Assembly: GCA_013298165.1 (NCBI GenBank)
Contig: JAAFJU010000004.1
Location: 1 to 64,000, forward strand
Reading direction: 5' to 3'
DNA length: 64,000 bases
Source of the DNA: Synechococcales cyanobacterium bin31.maxbin.ball.101
GTDB lineage: Bacteria; Cyanobacteriota; Cyanobacteriia; Leptolyngbyales; Leptolyngbyaceae
Part shown: positions 26,149 to 34,024 of the stretch, piece by piece
Numbering within the stretch: the stretch's first letter is position 1
Layout: each line of letters starts with the position of its first letter
The notes under the pieces: generated by a model
Seen by the model: only the letters and a program-made list of their open reading frames with translations
What the model was told of the DNA's origin: nothing
Database searches by the model: none
Translations under genes and position numbers: made by a program

Positions 26149-26841
26149 ATGTATCTCTACGGTTTGGTGCATCGCAGTGCGATCGAAGATTTAAAACGCC
26201 TTCCGATCGCAGGCATTGCCAATGATTTAGTCTGGATTGAATCCGGCGATTTGGCGGCGATCGTGGAACCCGGATTTCCCGTTCAGGCTTGTGCGGTGTC
26301 GGAGCAGGCGTTGATTGATGCGATCGTCATTCACGATCGGGTTTTGCTTTCTGCGTTTGCAGTGACGACGGTGTTGCCCTTACGATTTGGCACCGAATTT
26401 GCAAATGATTCGGCCTTGTTGAATCATTTGCAAACTCAGCAATCGACCTATCTCAAAGCTCTCAATCTTCTGGAATCCAAGGCAGAAGTCAGCCTAAAAC
26501 TGTTCGCCGAACAAGCTGAACTCCCGCCTATCCCGGCCAATCTCAAGGGGCGAGACTACTTTATGGCTAAAAAAGAGCAAGCTCAACAGCAACAGCTCAT
26601 GCAACAGAGTTTTGATCTCGATCGGAATGCTTTAATGACCATACTACAAGATCAAAACATTCAGGTTTTTACAAAATCAACCGATCACTATTTGTTGCTG
26701 TGCGATCGAGATTGCAATCTTCAATTACATTTGAACAGTTGGCAGTCTCAGAATCAATCTCAGAATCAATGGAATTGGCAATTGAGTGAACTGCTGCCAC
26801 CCTATCATTTTGCGGCTGAAATGCTGACTTTAATAGCCTGA
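26149..26841 (+). CDS. gvpL: GvpL/GvpF-family gas vesicle protein
   Basis: 230 residues, a second GvpF/GvpL paralogue: MYLYGLVHRSAIEDLKRLPI, then HDRVLLSAFAVTTVLPLRFG and AEVSLKLFAEQAELPPIP. The C-terminal part is less conserved and has a Gln/Asn-rich stretch (SWQSQNQSQNQWNWQ, with a 12-base direct DNA repeat). In cyanobacterial naming this may be what is called GvpW; the position between gvpG and gvpV rather than last is a difference. Forty-six bases separate it from gvpG. Confidence 0.85.
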   Translation: MYLYGLVHRSAIEDLKRLPIAGIANDLVWIESGDLAAIVEPGFPVQACAVSEQALIDAIVIHDRVLLSAFAVTTVLPLRFGTEFANDSALLNHLQTQQSTYLKALNLLESKAEVSLKLFAEQAELPPIPANLKGRDYFMAKKEQAQQQQLMQQSFDLDRNALMTILQDQNIQVFTKSTDHYLLLCDRDCNLQLHLNSWQSQNQSQNQWNWQLSELLPPYHFAAEMLTLIA

Positions 26842-26903
26842 ATTTGTAGCAATTCGATCGAAATCGGGAATTCTAAAACTATATTTAGCAATCGCCTAAC
26901 CCC

Positions 26904-27218
26904 ATGCAACGTCGCCCCATCATCACTCCACCGCGCATCAGCACCATGCCCCGGCCTCAGACAGAAGCTCGGCTGCATTTGGAACGATATCAAATGGCGA
27001 TCGAAAAAAGCCGCCTTGAAAAAGAACTAGAAATGCTAGAGTTTCGTCAGATCCAAATCCAAGACAGACTAAAACAACTGGCACAGCAAGCCGAAACCAC
27101 CGCACAGCTACAGCAACAAGCCGCATCACAACCCGCATCACCCCACTCCATCCCCAAAAAACACCCCGTCAAAACCTTCAACTCTGAATCCTATCAAACC
27201 TTTCTCTTAGATTTTTAA
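26904..27218 (+). CDS. gvpV: Gas vesicle protein GvpV
   Basis: 104 residues: PRISTMPRPQTEARLHLERY, the conserved GvpV opening, then a coiled-coil region (KSRLEKELEMLEFRQIQIQ) and a Gln/Ala/Pro-rich tail. Cyanobacteria-specific accessory protein of unclear role. Last gene of the cluster. Confidence 0.88.
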   Translation: MQRRPIITPPRISTMPRPQTEARLHLERYQMAIEKSRLEKELEMLEFRQIQIQDRLKQLAQQAETTAQLQQQAASQPASPHSIPKKHPVKTFNSESYQTFLLDF

Positions 27219-27251
27219 TTCACCGATATTTAAGAAGATTTTGTAAAAAAG

Positions 27252-27278
27252 ACGCTCAATCAGATTTTGATTGAGCGT
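27252..27278. other. Hairpin behind the gvp cluster
   Basis: ACGCTCAATCA/TGATTGAGCGT is a perfect 11-bp stem with a GATTT loop. The homopolymer run (AAAAAA) is on its left, so it fits a terminator for minus-strand transcription better than for the gvp transcript. It could still cap the 3' end of the gvp mRNA. Confidence 0.55.
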
Positions 27279-27337
27279 TGGATCGACTATGCTCATTTAG
27301 CGTCTAAAAATATCTTTATTGAGTGGGTACCATTATC

Positions 27338-29524
27338 ATGTCTGAGGCTCAGATTCGGTTTACAGATTCTGGATTGTCTATACCGTTGATCTCGTCGATC
27401 GGACCGATTTCACCCCTCTCTCAAGATCAAACTTCAACCGTTAGAAGCCTTCAACCTCCTGTTGACAGCGTCATTGACAATACGATCGCCCAAGCGAATA
27501 ACTTAGGCATTCTGACTGCACCAGTCACCAGAACTGGCTCTGTCGATGGGAATGATCTCGTTGATTTTTATCGATTCTCACTGCCCCAGGATTCATCTCT
27601 CTTAATTACCTTGTCAGGTTTGACGGCAGATGTAGATATGCTTTTGGGGCAGGATCTCAATGGCGATCAGGAAATGGATCGGATTGATTGGTCTCGGGCG
27701 GCGACTTTGGGGGGGCGATCGGAGGATCGCCTTTCGTTTCAGAGTCTAGCTGCAGGGACTTACTTTCTTCGGGTTTATGCTTATAATCCGGACCCAGCCG
27801 ATCGGAGCAAGACGGCGAACAGTAATTATCAATTGCAATTCCAACGACCTGAATTGCTGTTTAATCAGTTTGAATTGCAAGATGCTTCAGGAAATGGCAC
27901 CTTGCAGATTTTAGAGCAGGGCGCACTGCGATTAAATTATGATTTGGTGGGACGGAGTGAGTCGTTGCGCACTGTGAGTCTGGAAGCGCAGCTTGAGGGT
28001 GAGTCTTCGAGTATTGTGCTGGGCAATTGGTCTAGCTTTTCACAGCGTAATACCTTAATTGATCTATCTGGGTTTGACTCGTCCAGTAATACAACCAATC
28101 CAAGGCTTCGATCGGGTCTCTATTCTGTTCGAGCTGTGGCAACCTTGACCAATGGCGATCGGCAATTTTCTAGACCCACTTCGCTGCGTGTCGCACCTTG
28201 GCAACAGATGACGGGAACCCTCGCCCCGGACGTTTTCACGGTCGATCGATCATTAGATCATGCGGTGATTTTGGGATTGGGGGGGAGTGATGTCTTGAAT
28301 CTCTCGGGGATTCGATCGTCGGAAGTGCTGTTCCTGAACCGTGCAAATCTAGATCAATATCGCCCCGATCGGCTGACAAATCAAGCCATTTTTGGCGGGA
28401 CGAGTTTTGATGTATTGCAATTGAATGATGGACGTGAGATCTATTTTCAGGGTTTAGAACGGTTGAATTTTGACGATCGGAGCATTGCGCTAACGTTAAC
28501 ACCCAATGACCCAGGTTATGCCAATCAATGGAATCTCCGCGCCACCGATGTTGAGAATGCTTGGCGATTTAATACTCCCCAAACCAGCCAAGTGTTGTTA
28601 GTCTCACTCGATACGGGGATTTCGCCGACTTTTCAACCGGATCTCGATCGGACAAGATTGGTGTTTGACGCTGAAACTGTGACCGATGATTACAATGATA
28701 ATGGCCATGGACAGCAGGCTGTCAGCATCATGAGTTCTGTGGTTAATAATGGCGATGGCATTGCAGGGATTAATCCCTTGAGTCCTGTATATGTCTGGGA
28801 TCTCTACGGCGGATCTCAAGCCAACCAAAGCCGATCGCCTCTCCAAACAGCCTTGACTGAAACCCTGCGCTATGCCCGATCGAACAATTTGAAAGTCGTC
28901 TTTCAAGGTGGCATTCAAGGCGAAGATTGGTTGACCAACAGTGGTCCCCAGTCCGAATTGGAGACTATCTTATCCAGTAGTGAAAGCGATGCTTTCTATG
29001 CGATCGCAGCGGGCAATGGCGGCATTAATCTTGACAAACCCGCTTTGACCGAAGTTGAGAGTGAGACGAGTGGCGGTGTGGCTCGATTGCAAGGAACCTA
29101 TGGCAATGTGGCTTCAGTGGGTGCTGTGCAACGATCGGAGGTCCAAACCGTCGATGGCTTGGTGAATGCCAAAACCTTCGAACGAGCGGGCTATTCTAAC
29201 TTCGGTCGCAACCTGACTCTGGTGGCCCCGACCTTGGTTCCCAGTTTGACGGCTAAGGGAAGTGAGCAACTTTTTTCTGGAACGTCTGCGGCAAATCCTA
29301 ATCTAGCGGCGATCGCGGCATTAGTCTGGGGTGCTAATTTGAGTTTGACCGGAACTCAGGTGCGCGATATTTTGACAGAGACGGCGATGGATTTGGGGGC
29401 GTTGGGGCGTGATGACTTTTATGGTGCGGGTTTAGTGAATGCAGATGCCGCAGTCAGACGGGCCTATGCGTTGGGTCGTGATTCAGCATTGGCGCGTGGG
29501 TGGAAAATTTTTATTGCGGCTTAA
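27338..29524 (+). CDS. Subtilisin-like (S8) serine protease with N-terminal PPC-like domain
   Basis: About 728 residues. A bacterial pre-peptidase C-terminal-like domain lies near residues 45-160 (VDFYRFSLPQDSSLLITLSG). A middle region of beta-rich sequence follows, including a LNFDDRSIALTLTP segment. The peptidase occupies the C-terminal half, with triad D425 (VSLDTGI), H457 (GHGQQAVS) and S650 (GTSAANPNLAAIAALVWG), and AAGNGG as oxyanion segment. The domain order is the reverse of the common arrangement. No signal peptide is visible, so secretion by a type I system is possible. The ATG at 27338 is preferred over a GTG at 27323. It follows the gas vesicle cluster. Confidence 0.8.
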   Translation: MSEAQIRFTDSGLSIPLISSIGPISPLSQDQTSTVRSLQPPVDSVIDNTIAQANNLGILTAPVTRTGSVDGNDLVDFYRFSLPQDSSLLITLSGLTADVDMLLGQDLNGDQEMDRIDWSRAATLGGRSEDRLSFQSLAAGTYFLRVYAYNPDPADRSKTANSNYQLQFQRPELLFNQFELQDASGNGTLQILEQGALRLNYDLVGRSESLRTVSLEAQLEGESSSIVLGNWSSFSQRNTLIDLSGFDSSSNTTNPRLRSGLYSVRAVATLTNGDRQFSRPTSLRVAPWQQMTGTLAPDVFTVDRSLDHAVILGLGGSDVLNLSGIRSSEVLFLNRANLDQYRPDRLTNQAIFGGTSFDVLQLNDGREIYFQGLERLNFDDRSIALTLTPNDPGYANQWNLRATDVENAWRFNTPQTSQVLLVSLDTGISPTFQPDLDRTRLVFDAETVTDDYNDNGHGQQAVSIMSSVVNNGDGIAGINPLSPVYVWDLYGGSQANQSRSPLQTALTETLRYARSNNLKVVFQGGIQGEDWLTNSGPQSELETILSSSESDAFYAIAAGNGGINLDKPALTEVESETSGGVARLQGTYGNVASVGAVQRSEVQTVDGLVNAKTFERAGYSNFGRNLTLVAPTLVPSLTAKGSEQLFSGTSAANPNLAAIAALVWGANLSLTGTQVRDILTETAMDLGALGRDDFYGAGLVNADAAVRRAYALGRDSALARGWKIFIAA

Positions 29525-29600
29525 TGGGGTTTGGTGATGGGGCTGTGCGATCGGTGATAGGCTAAATCCTAGTTTTGCCCCTGTCATATTCGCTAGTGCC

Positions 29601-29948
29601 ATGATGAATAGCCTCCCCCACGTCACCGTTCAAGACCTTGCTGAAAAGCTTGCTGAGTTGCCATCTACCGACATTCAATTAGTGGATGTGCGCGAAGTTC
29701 AAGAACTGGCGATCGCATCGCTACCGGGATTTATCAATCTACCGCTCAGTCAATCCGAATCCTGGGCGATCGATATTCACGGTTGCCTCAATGCTGAAAC
29801 GGAAACCTGGGTTCTCTGTCACCATGGAATGCGATCGGCCCAAATGTGTCAGTGGCTGATGTCTCAAGGCTTTAGTAATGTGAAAAATATTTCGGGCGGG
29901 ATTGATGCCTATTCGATTCAGATCGATCGGACGGTGCCGCAGTATTAG
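29601..29948 (+). CDS. Single-domain rhodanese-like protein
   Basis: 115 residues with VQLVDVRE-type start (IQLVDVREVQELAIASLPGF) and the active-site loop VLCHHGMRSAQMCQWL carrying the persulfide-forming Cys. Sulfur carrier or transferase of unknown partner. ATG at 29601; 76 bases behind the protease gene. Confidence 0.9.
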   Translation: MMNSLPHVTVQDLAEKLAELPSTDIQLVDVREVQELAIASLPGFINLPLSQSESWAIDIHGCLNAETETWVLCHHGMRSAQMCQWLMSQGFSNVKNISGGIDAYSIQIDRTVPQY

Positions 29949-29961
29949 GCATGAGTTAGAC

Positions 29962-31551
29962 TTACGATCGCTCTAACTTCCGAAGCTGCGATCGGAGTCG
30001 AAGATAGAGAAACCCTATGATTGCAGCTTGGAATCCTAGGACAATACAAGCATCCATTAATAAGATTGGTGGTGGTAATCCATCCCAACTGCCAAGTGTA
30101 AACGGGGCGGTTAAGGGGGACATGAGTAGAATAGCCTTGAGCAAAAAAGTAGGTTTACTTGTCCCAAATCCAAAAATGATCGATAGTAGCAGAGGGAGAC
30201 CGATCGCCCCAAATAATAGGAGATTAGCCCAAGTTTTACGTTTAGGACTTTTAACTAAGAGCATTCCTTGAAAGAGCAAGCTATAAATCATGCATAGACT
30301 GCCCTGAATTAGCAAAACTAATGCGAAATTTTGAGGTGTAATCAAATTTGGCTTTGTATTGAACAAAACTGGAACTGTTAAGATGCCAATCATCATCAAG
30401 ATGTTGATGGCGATCGCCGTAGTCCCAGGACTTCGATCGCCCCAGATTCGATCGTTCCAAGCGTGATCCGATCGAGAATTAATCCAATCTAATGTTGTCT
30501 GACGTGAAGTAGATAATGCCATAATAATGGGCGTCATCACGCTCAAAGAAAAGAGTCCACCGATCACCAGAATCTCGCCTGAAAGTTCCTGTATGGATTC
30601 ATCGTTAAATGGAACTCGACACACAAAACCGATCATCAGAATCGTGAAATAGGGAATTAGAAAATAACTCTGGCGTTTGACTAAAAAATTTGCATTCGGG
30701 TTTTGGAAAGCACGCTGAGTCATCTGCCAAAAAAGGGTTGTCATAATAGCCAGATTCCCTAGAAATAAGCTATGAGACAAGATTGGATGTTGACTTAGGA
30801 TCATCCAAAACCAAGTCATGCTGTTTTGGAAGCCATTCCCATAACGGTTATCTATTATGAACTGAGGAGCAAAATTCCAAAATGTATAGACTCCTAAATT
30901 CTGAACCAATGGAATGAACCCCATCGCCACAGCAAACAGCAGACCCAGGATGTAAATCACGCCTCCTGTATTCTTGTTGTCTTGGGACGATCGACCACTC
31001 AATCCAATCAATAATGACAATGTAAATAGGAATATGGTGCTGCCGATCAAAATTGCGTAATAACTTAGAAAAAATACGATCGGAGCCTGTGCCTTAATTC
31101 CGACAATCACATGTAAGGGCAATAGTAAAAGCACTGCAAAGTATAGGGCGACAGGAACTCCTAGAAGCTTTCCTAGCAGGATGTTTTGGCTCGATCGGGG
31201 ACTAAGCCTTAGAAAGTTAAGGGTTCCCCGTCGTTCTTCTCCCATCAGATCGGTCGTTAGATAGTAAATACCTGGAAGATAGATGATGTAGGGCATCAGC
31301 CAATTTAGGTTCTGAAACACTGCTCGAAACCAACTCTCCCAATTTGTTGGGCAATTGGTGGCACTACAGGGCATTGGGTAGTTTGAAATTTGGTTGAACC
31401 AAAACATCAGAAAGATAAGCTGGCCAATCAAACTCAGTCCGATCGTCACCAAAAACGATCGATCGTTCATTCGTCCTTTCAATTCCCTTAGCAGTTGCGG
31501 ATTCCAGTCACCGAGCCGATCGAGCCATTTGGGAAGCGGTTTAGATTGCAT
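29962..31551 (-). CDS. ABC-2 type transporter permease
   Basis: 529-residue polytopic membrane protein with about 12 hydrophobic segments. The first (LVTIGLSLIGQLIFLMFWF) is followed by a periplasmic loop with two Cys (PCSATNCP), then IIYLPGIYYLTTDLMGEERR/GTLNFLRLSPRSSQNILLGK, the ABC-2 coupling region. It lies 12 bases downstream of its ATPase gene at 31564 and forms an exporter with it. Substrate unknown. Confidence 0.85.
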   Translation of the reverse strand: MQSKPLPKWLDRLGDWNPQLLRELKGRMNDRSFLVTIGLSLIGQLIFLMFWFNQISNYPMPCSATNCPTNWESWFRAVFQNLNWLMPYIIYLPGIYYLTTDLMGEERRGTLNFLRLSPRSSQNILLGKLLGVPVALYFAVLLLLPLHVIVGIKAQAPIVFFLSYYAILIGSTIFLFTLSLLIGLSGRSSQDNKNTGGVIYILGLLFAVAMGFIPLVQNLGVYTFWNFAPQFIIDNRYGNGFQNSMTWFWMILSQHPILSHSLFLGNLAIMTTLFWQMTQRAFQNPNANFLVKRQSYFLIPYFTILMIGFVCRVPFNDESIQELSGEILVIGGLFSLSVMTPIIMALSTSRQTTLDWINSRSDHAWNDRIWGDRSPGTTAIAINILMMIGILTVPVLFNTKPNLITPQNFALVLLIQGSLCMIYSLLFQGMLLVKSPKRKTWANLLLFGAIGLPLLLSIIFGFGTSKPTFLLKAILLMSPLTAPFTLGSWDGLPPPILLMDACIVLGFQAAIIGFLYLRLRSQLRKLERS

Positions 31552-31563
31552 GGGTTTATCTCC

Positions 31564-32502
31564 TTACGCCGTGCGTTGGTAATCCATTTTGAGAAAGATT
31601 GATTCGAGATTTTCTTGAGTGACGTGGAAGTCTGTAATGGGAATCTCCAAAGCGATCGCCGATCGCAACAGCTCCGATCGTTCCAGCGTCGTCCCCGTGA
31701 ACAACGCCCTCAAGGTATTCGGCTGCGGCCCATTCTCAATCTGCGAAATACTGCTATGCCGTCCCAAAAACTGCGCCAAACGCTCGACATTCGACACCAC
31801 GGAAATAATCAAATGCTGACAACTGAGCCGATCGTACAACTCCGACAGCACCGCACTCTCCACCAGCCGCCCCTGCTCCATAATCCCAACCGAACTACAA
31901 AAATCTTCCAAATCACTCAAAATATGAGACGAAATCACGATCGTCATGCCCTCCGCCTGAAGCTGCTTCACAATGGTGCGAAACTGCGATCGGGCCAATG
32001 GATCAAGACCCGACACAGGTTCATCCATCAACAGCAGCGACGGCTGATGCAACACCGACTGCGCCAAACTCAAGCGCTGCCGCATTCCTCGGGACAATGT
32101 ATTGATCAGCGCCCCCTGCTTACTTTCAAGCTGGACCAACGCCAACACCTCTTGAATGCGGTGCGATCGTTCAGGATTTTTTAATCGGTAAAGCCGCGCC
32201 ACATAGTCTAAATAGTCCCGCACTGTTAAATCGTCGTACAGCGGATAATCATCCGGCAGAAAGCCCAGCCGTCGCTTCTGTTGCGGTGCATTGGCCCCAT
32301 ATCGCAACCGATCGTCCCCTAGAAAAATAGAACCCGATGTCGGCTCATCCGCCAAGGCCAAAAGCCTCAACAAGGTCGTCTTTCCCGCACCATTGGGTCC
32401 GATTAAGCCGTAGACTTCGCCTTGGCGGATTTCAAGATTGACAGCGTCGATCGCAAGATGTCGATCGAACTGCTTTGTCAGTGCAACAGTTCTTAACAGC
32501 AT
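31564..32502 (-). CDS. ABC transporter ATP-binding protein
   Basis: 312 residues. Walker A GPNGAGKTT, Q-loop LGFLPDDYPLYDDL, signature LSRGMRQRLSLAQ, Walker B LLLMDEPVSGLDP and switch His in VISSHILSD. CcmA/drug-exporter-like ATPase with a C-terminal domain of about 90 residues. Operon with the permease at 29962. ATG at 32502. Confidence 0.93.
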   Translation of the reverse strand: MLLRTVALTKQFDRHLAIDAVNLEIRQGEVYGLIGPNGAGKTTLLRLLALADEPTSGSIFLGDDRLRYGANAPQQKRRLGFLPDDYPLYDDLTVRDYLDYVARLYRLKNPERSHRIQEVLALVQLESKQGALINTLSRGMRQRLSLAQSVLHQPSLLLMDEPVSGLDPLARSQFRTIVKQLQAEGMTIVISSHILSDLEDFCSSVGIMEQGRLVESAVLSELYDRLSCQHLIISVVSNVERLAQFLGRHSSISQIENGPQPNTLRALFTGTTLERSELLRSAIALEIPITDFHVTQENLESIFLKMDYQRTA

Positions 32503-32689
32503 GAGTTCCTAACCGCAACAGATTGCTTGAAAGCAAGTTTAAACCGTGATGAGCCAAATCCACGAGATTGTGCCTGCGTTCGGGGATCCCTCCTGATTCA
32601 CTTTCGGTCTTGCGGTTTGCGTCTAGGGAACAACGCGATAAAGTAGATAGGTATCGTCCAAGGCGCTGCGGCGCTGCTATGAGGCTGTT

Positions 32690-33664
32690 ATGAGAACCCG
32701 ATTTCAAAAACTTTTAAAACCGATCGTCAGTTCCCTTATGGCGATCGCACTCTTTGTCACCCTCTGGATTGGTCAGCCCACCCCCGCCGATGCGGCGTCC
32801 TATGGTGGACGGATGGGCGGCGGGAGCTTCCGATCAGCTCCCCGGAGCTACAGCGCACCCCGTGGCGGCGGCAGCATGGGCGGCGGCTACAATCGCGGCT
32901 ATGGCGGCGGTATGGGCGGCGGCAACTTCTTCTTCTTTCCATCGCCTTGGATGTTCTTCGCAGGCGGCGGATTGGGTGGAGGCTTGTTCTCCTTAATGCT
33001 GTTTGTCGCAGTGGCGGGTGCAGCGGTACAGGCATTTCAGCGCTATCAAGGCGAAGATGGCTCCCTAGACTTCGGCGTCAACAACAACCCCAAAGTCTCT
33101 GTTACCAAACTTCAAGTCGGTCTTCTCGCTGAAGCCAAAAGCCTTCAAGAAGACCTGAACCGGATTGCACAAAAAGCCAACACAGGCTCCAGTGCAGGAC
33201 TCACTCAAGCGCTTCAAGAGACCACCCTTTCCCTACTGCGCCATCCCGAATACTGGGCCTACGCAGGTGGAGAAAGTAAGCAATCTCCCCTCCTCGCGGC
33301 GGAAACTGAATTCAATCGGATGATTCTGTCAGAGCGCAGTAAGTTCCTGGGAGAAGCGGTTTCTAATGTGTCCGGGCAACTGAAGCAAGCAGGTAAGGAA
33401 GCCTTAGTGGTTTCGCCATCCGGTGAACTGCTTGAGCAATCTAGCGAATACATCGTTGTGACGGTGTTGGTCGGCGCTCAAGGGAAGGTTGAACTGCCTG
33501 AGATCAATAATGCTAGCGATTTGCGACGGGCATTGAGTACTTTGGGTGCGGTGTCTAGCGATCGGCTCCTGACCATGGAAGTCCTTTGGCAACCTGGAAC
33601 GGTCGATGGCGTCCTGACCAGTGATGACATGCTGGAATACTATCCAAAGCTAAAATTGGTCTAG
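32690..33664 (+). CDS. DUF1517 domain protein, secreted or membrane-anchored
   Basis: 324 residues. Signal peptide (about residues 12-35, SSLMAIALFVTLWIG..ADAA), a Gly/Ser/Arg-rich segment (about 38-78), a hydrophobic helix (LFSLMLFVAVAGAAVQAF, about 98-115) and then DUF1517 (NPKVSVTKLQVGLLAEAKSL, LLRHPEYWAYAGGE, TMEVLWQPGT). Conserved in cyanobacteria and plastids; function unknown. A clear terminator follows. Confidence 0.85.
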   Translation: MRTRFQKLLKPIVSSLMAIALFVTLWIGQPTPADAASYGGRMGGGSFRSAPRSYSAPRGGGSMGGGYNRGYGGGMGGGNFFFFPSPWMFFAGGGLGGGLFSLMLFVAVAGAAVQAFQRYQGEDGSLDFGVNNNPKVSVTKLQVGLLAEAKSLQEDLNRIAQKANTGSSAGLTQALQETTLSLLRHPEYWAYAGGESKQSPLLAAETEFNRMILSERSKFLGEAVSNVSGQLKQAGKEALVVSPSGELLEQSSEYIVVTVLVGAQGKVELPEINNASDLRRALSTLGAVSSDRLLTMEVLWQPGTVDGVLTSDDMLEYYPKLKLV

Positions 33665-33695
33665 AAACGTTCTGCAAATCTAGATTTGATTGAGG

Positions 33696-33738
33696 CAAAC
33701 CCTCTATGTTGTTATCGCGACATAGAGGGTTTGTTTTT
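33696..33738 (+). terminator. Rho-independent terminator of the DUF1517 gene
   Basis: CAAACCCTCTATGT pairs with ACATAGAGGGTTTG around a 10-base loop and is followed by TTTTTGG. Confidence 0.9.
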
Positions 33739-33912
33739 GGTTTTGGACTAGAAATCGGGACAATTAGGACGTAAAGATTGACGTGGGATACCAAGATTTT
33801 TGGGATTTATTGGTATTTTTTAAGGGTTCCTCACAGAATTTAACGATCGGCAAGGGTGAATCCGAAAAAGACTGTTAAGCCCAGCGCTTCTCCGCTTAGA
33901 ACGAAGGTACAT

Positions 33913-33940
33913 TTAAGCGCAGATTTAACAACAGGCTTAA
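33913..33940. promoter_or_regulatory. Three TTAA boxes at 12-base intervals
   Basis: TTAA occurs at 33913, 33925 and 33937 (TTTAAGCG, TTTAACAA, CTTAATTC) about 85 bases before the PstS-like gene. Cyanobacterial Pho boxes are tandem YTTAAYYW units spaced 11 bases; the spacing here is 12 and the matches are partial. The remainder of the 360-base gap, apart from the terminator, shows nothing else. Confidence 0.3.
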
Positions 33941-34024
33941 TTCGGATATGCCGCTGAGTAATCTGGCTAACAGTTTTTTGCTTCTCCTTTCCAATCGACT
34001 GTTTGTTCCCCTGTTTTTGATCGG

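Noticed and set aside
27252-27278. Terminator of the gvp operon
   Set aside because: The stem is strong but the homopolymer run is on the wrong side for plus-strand termination, so it is listed only as a hairpin.
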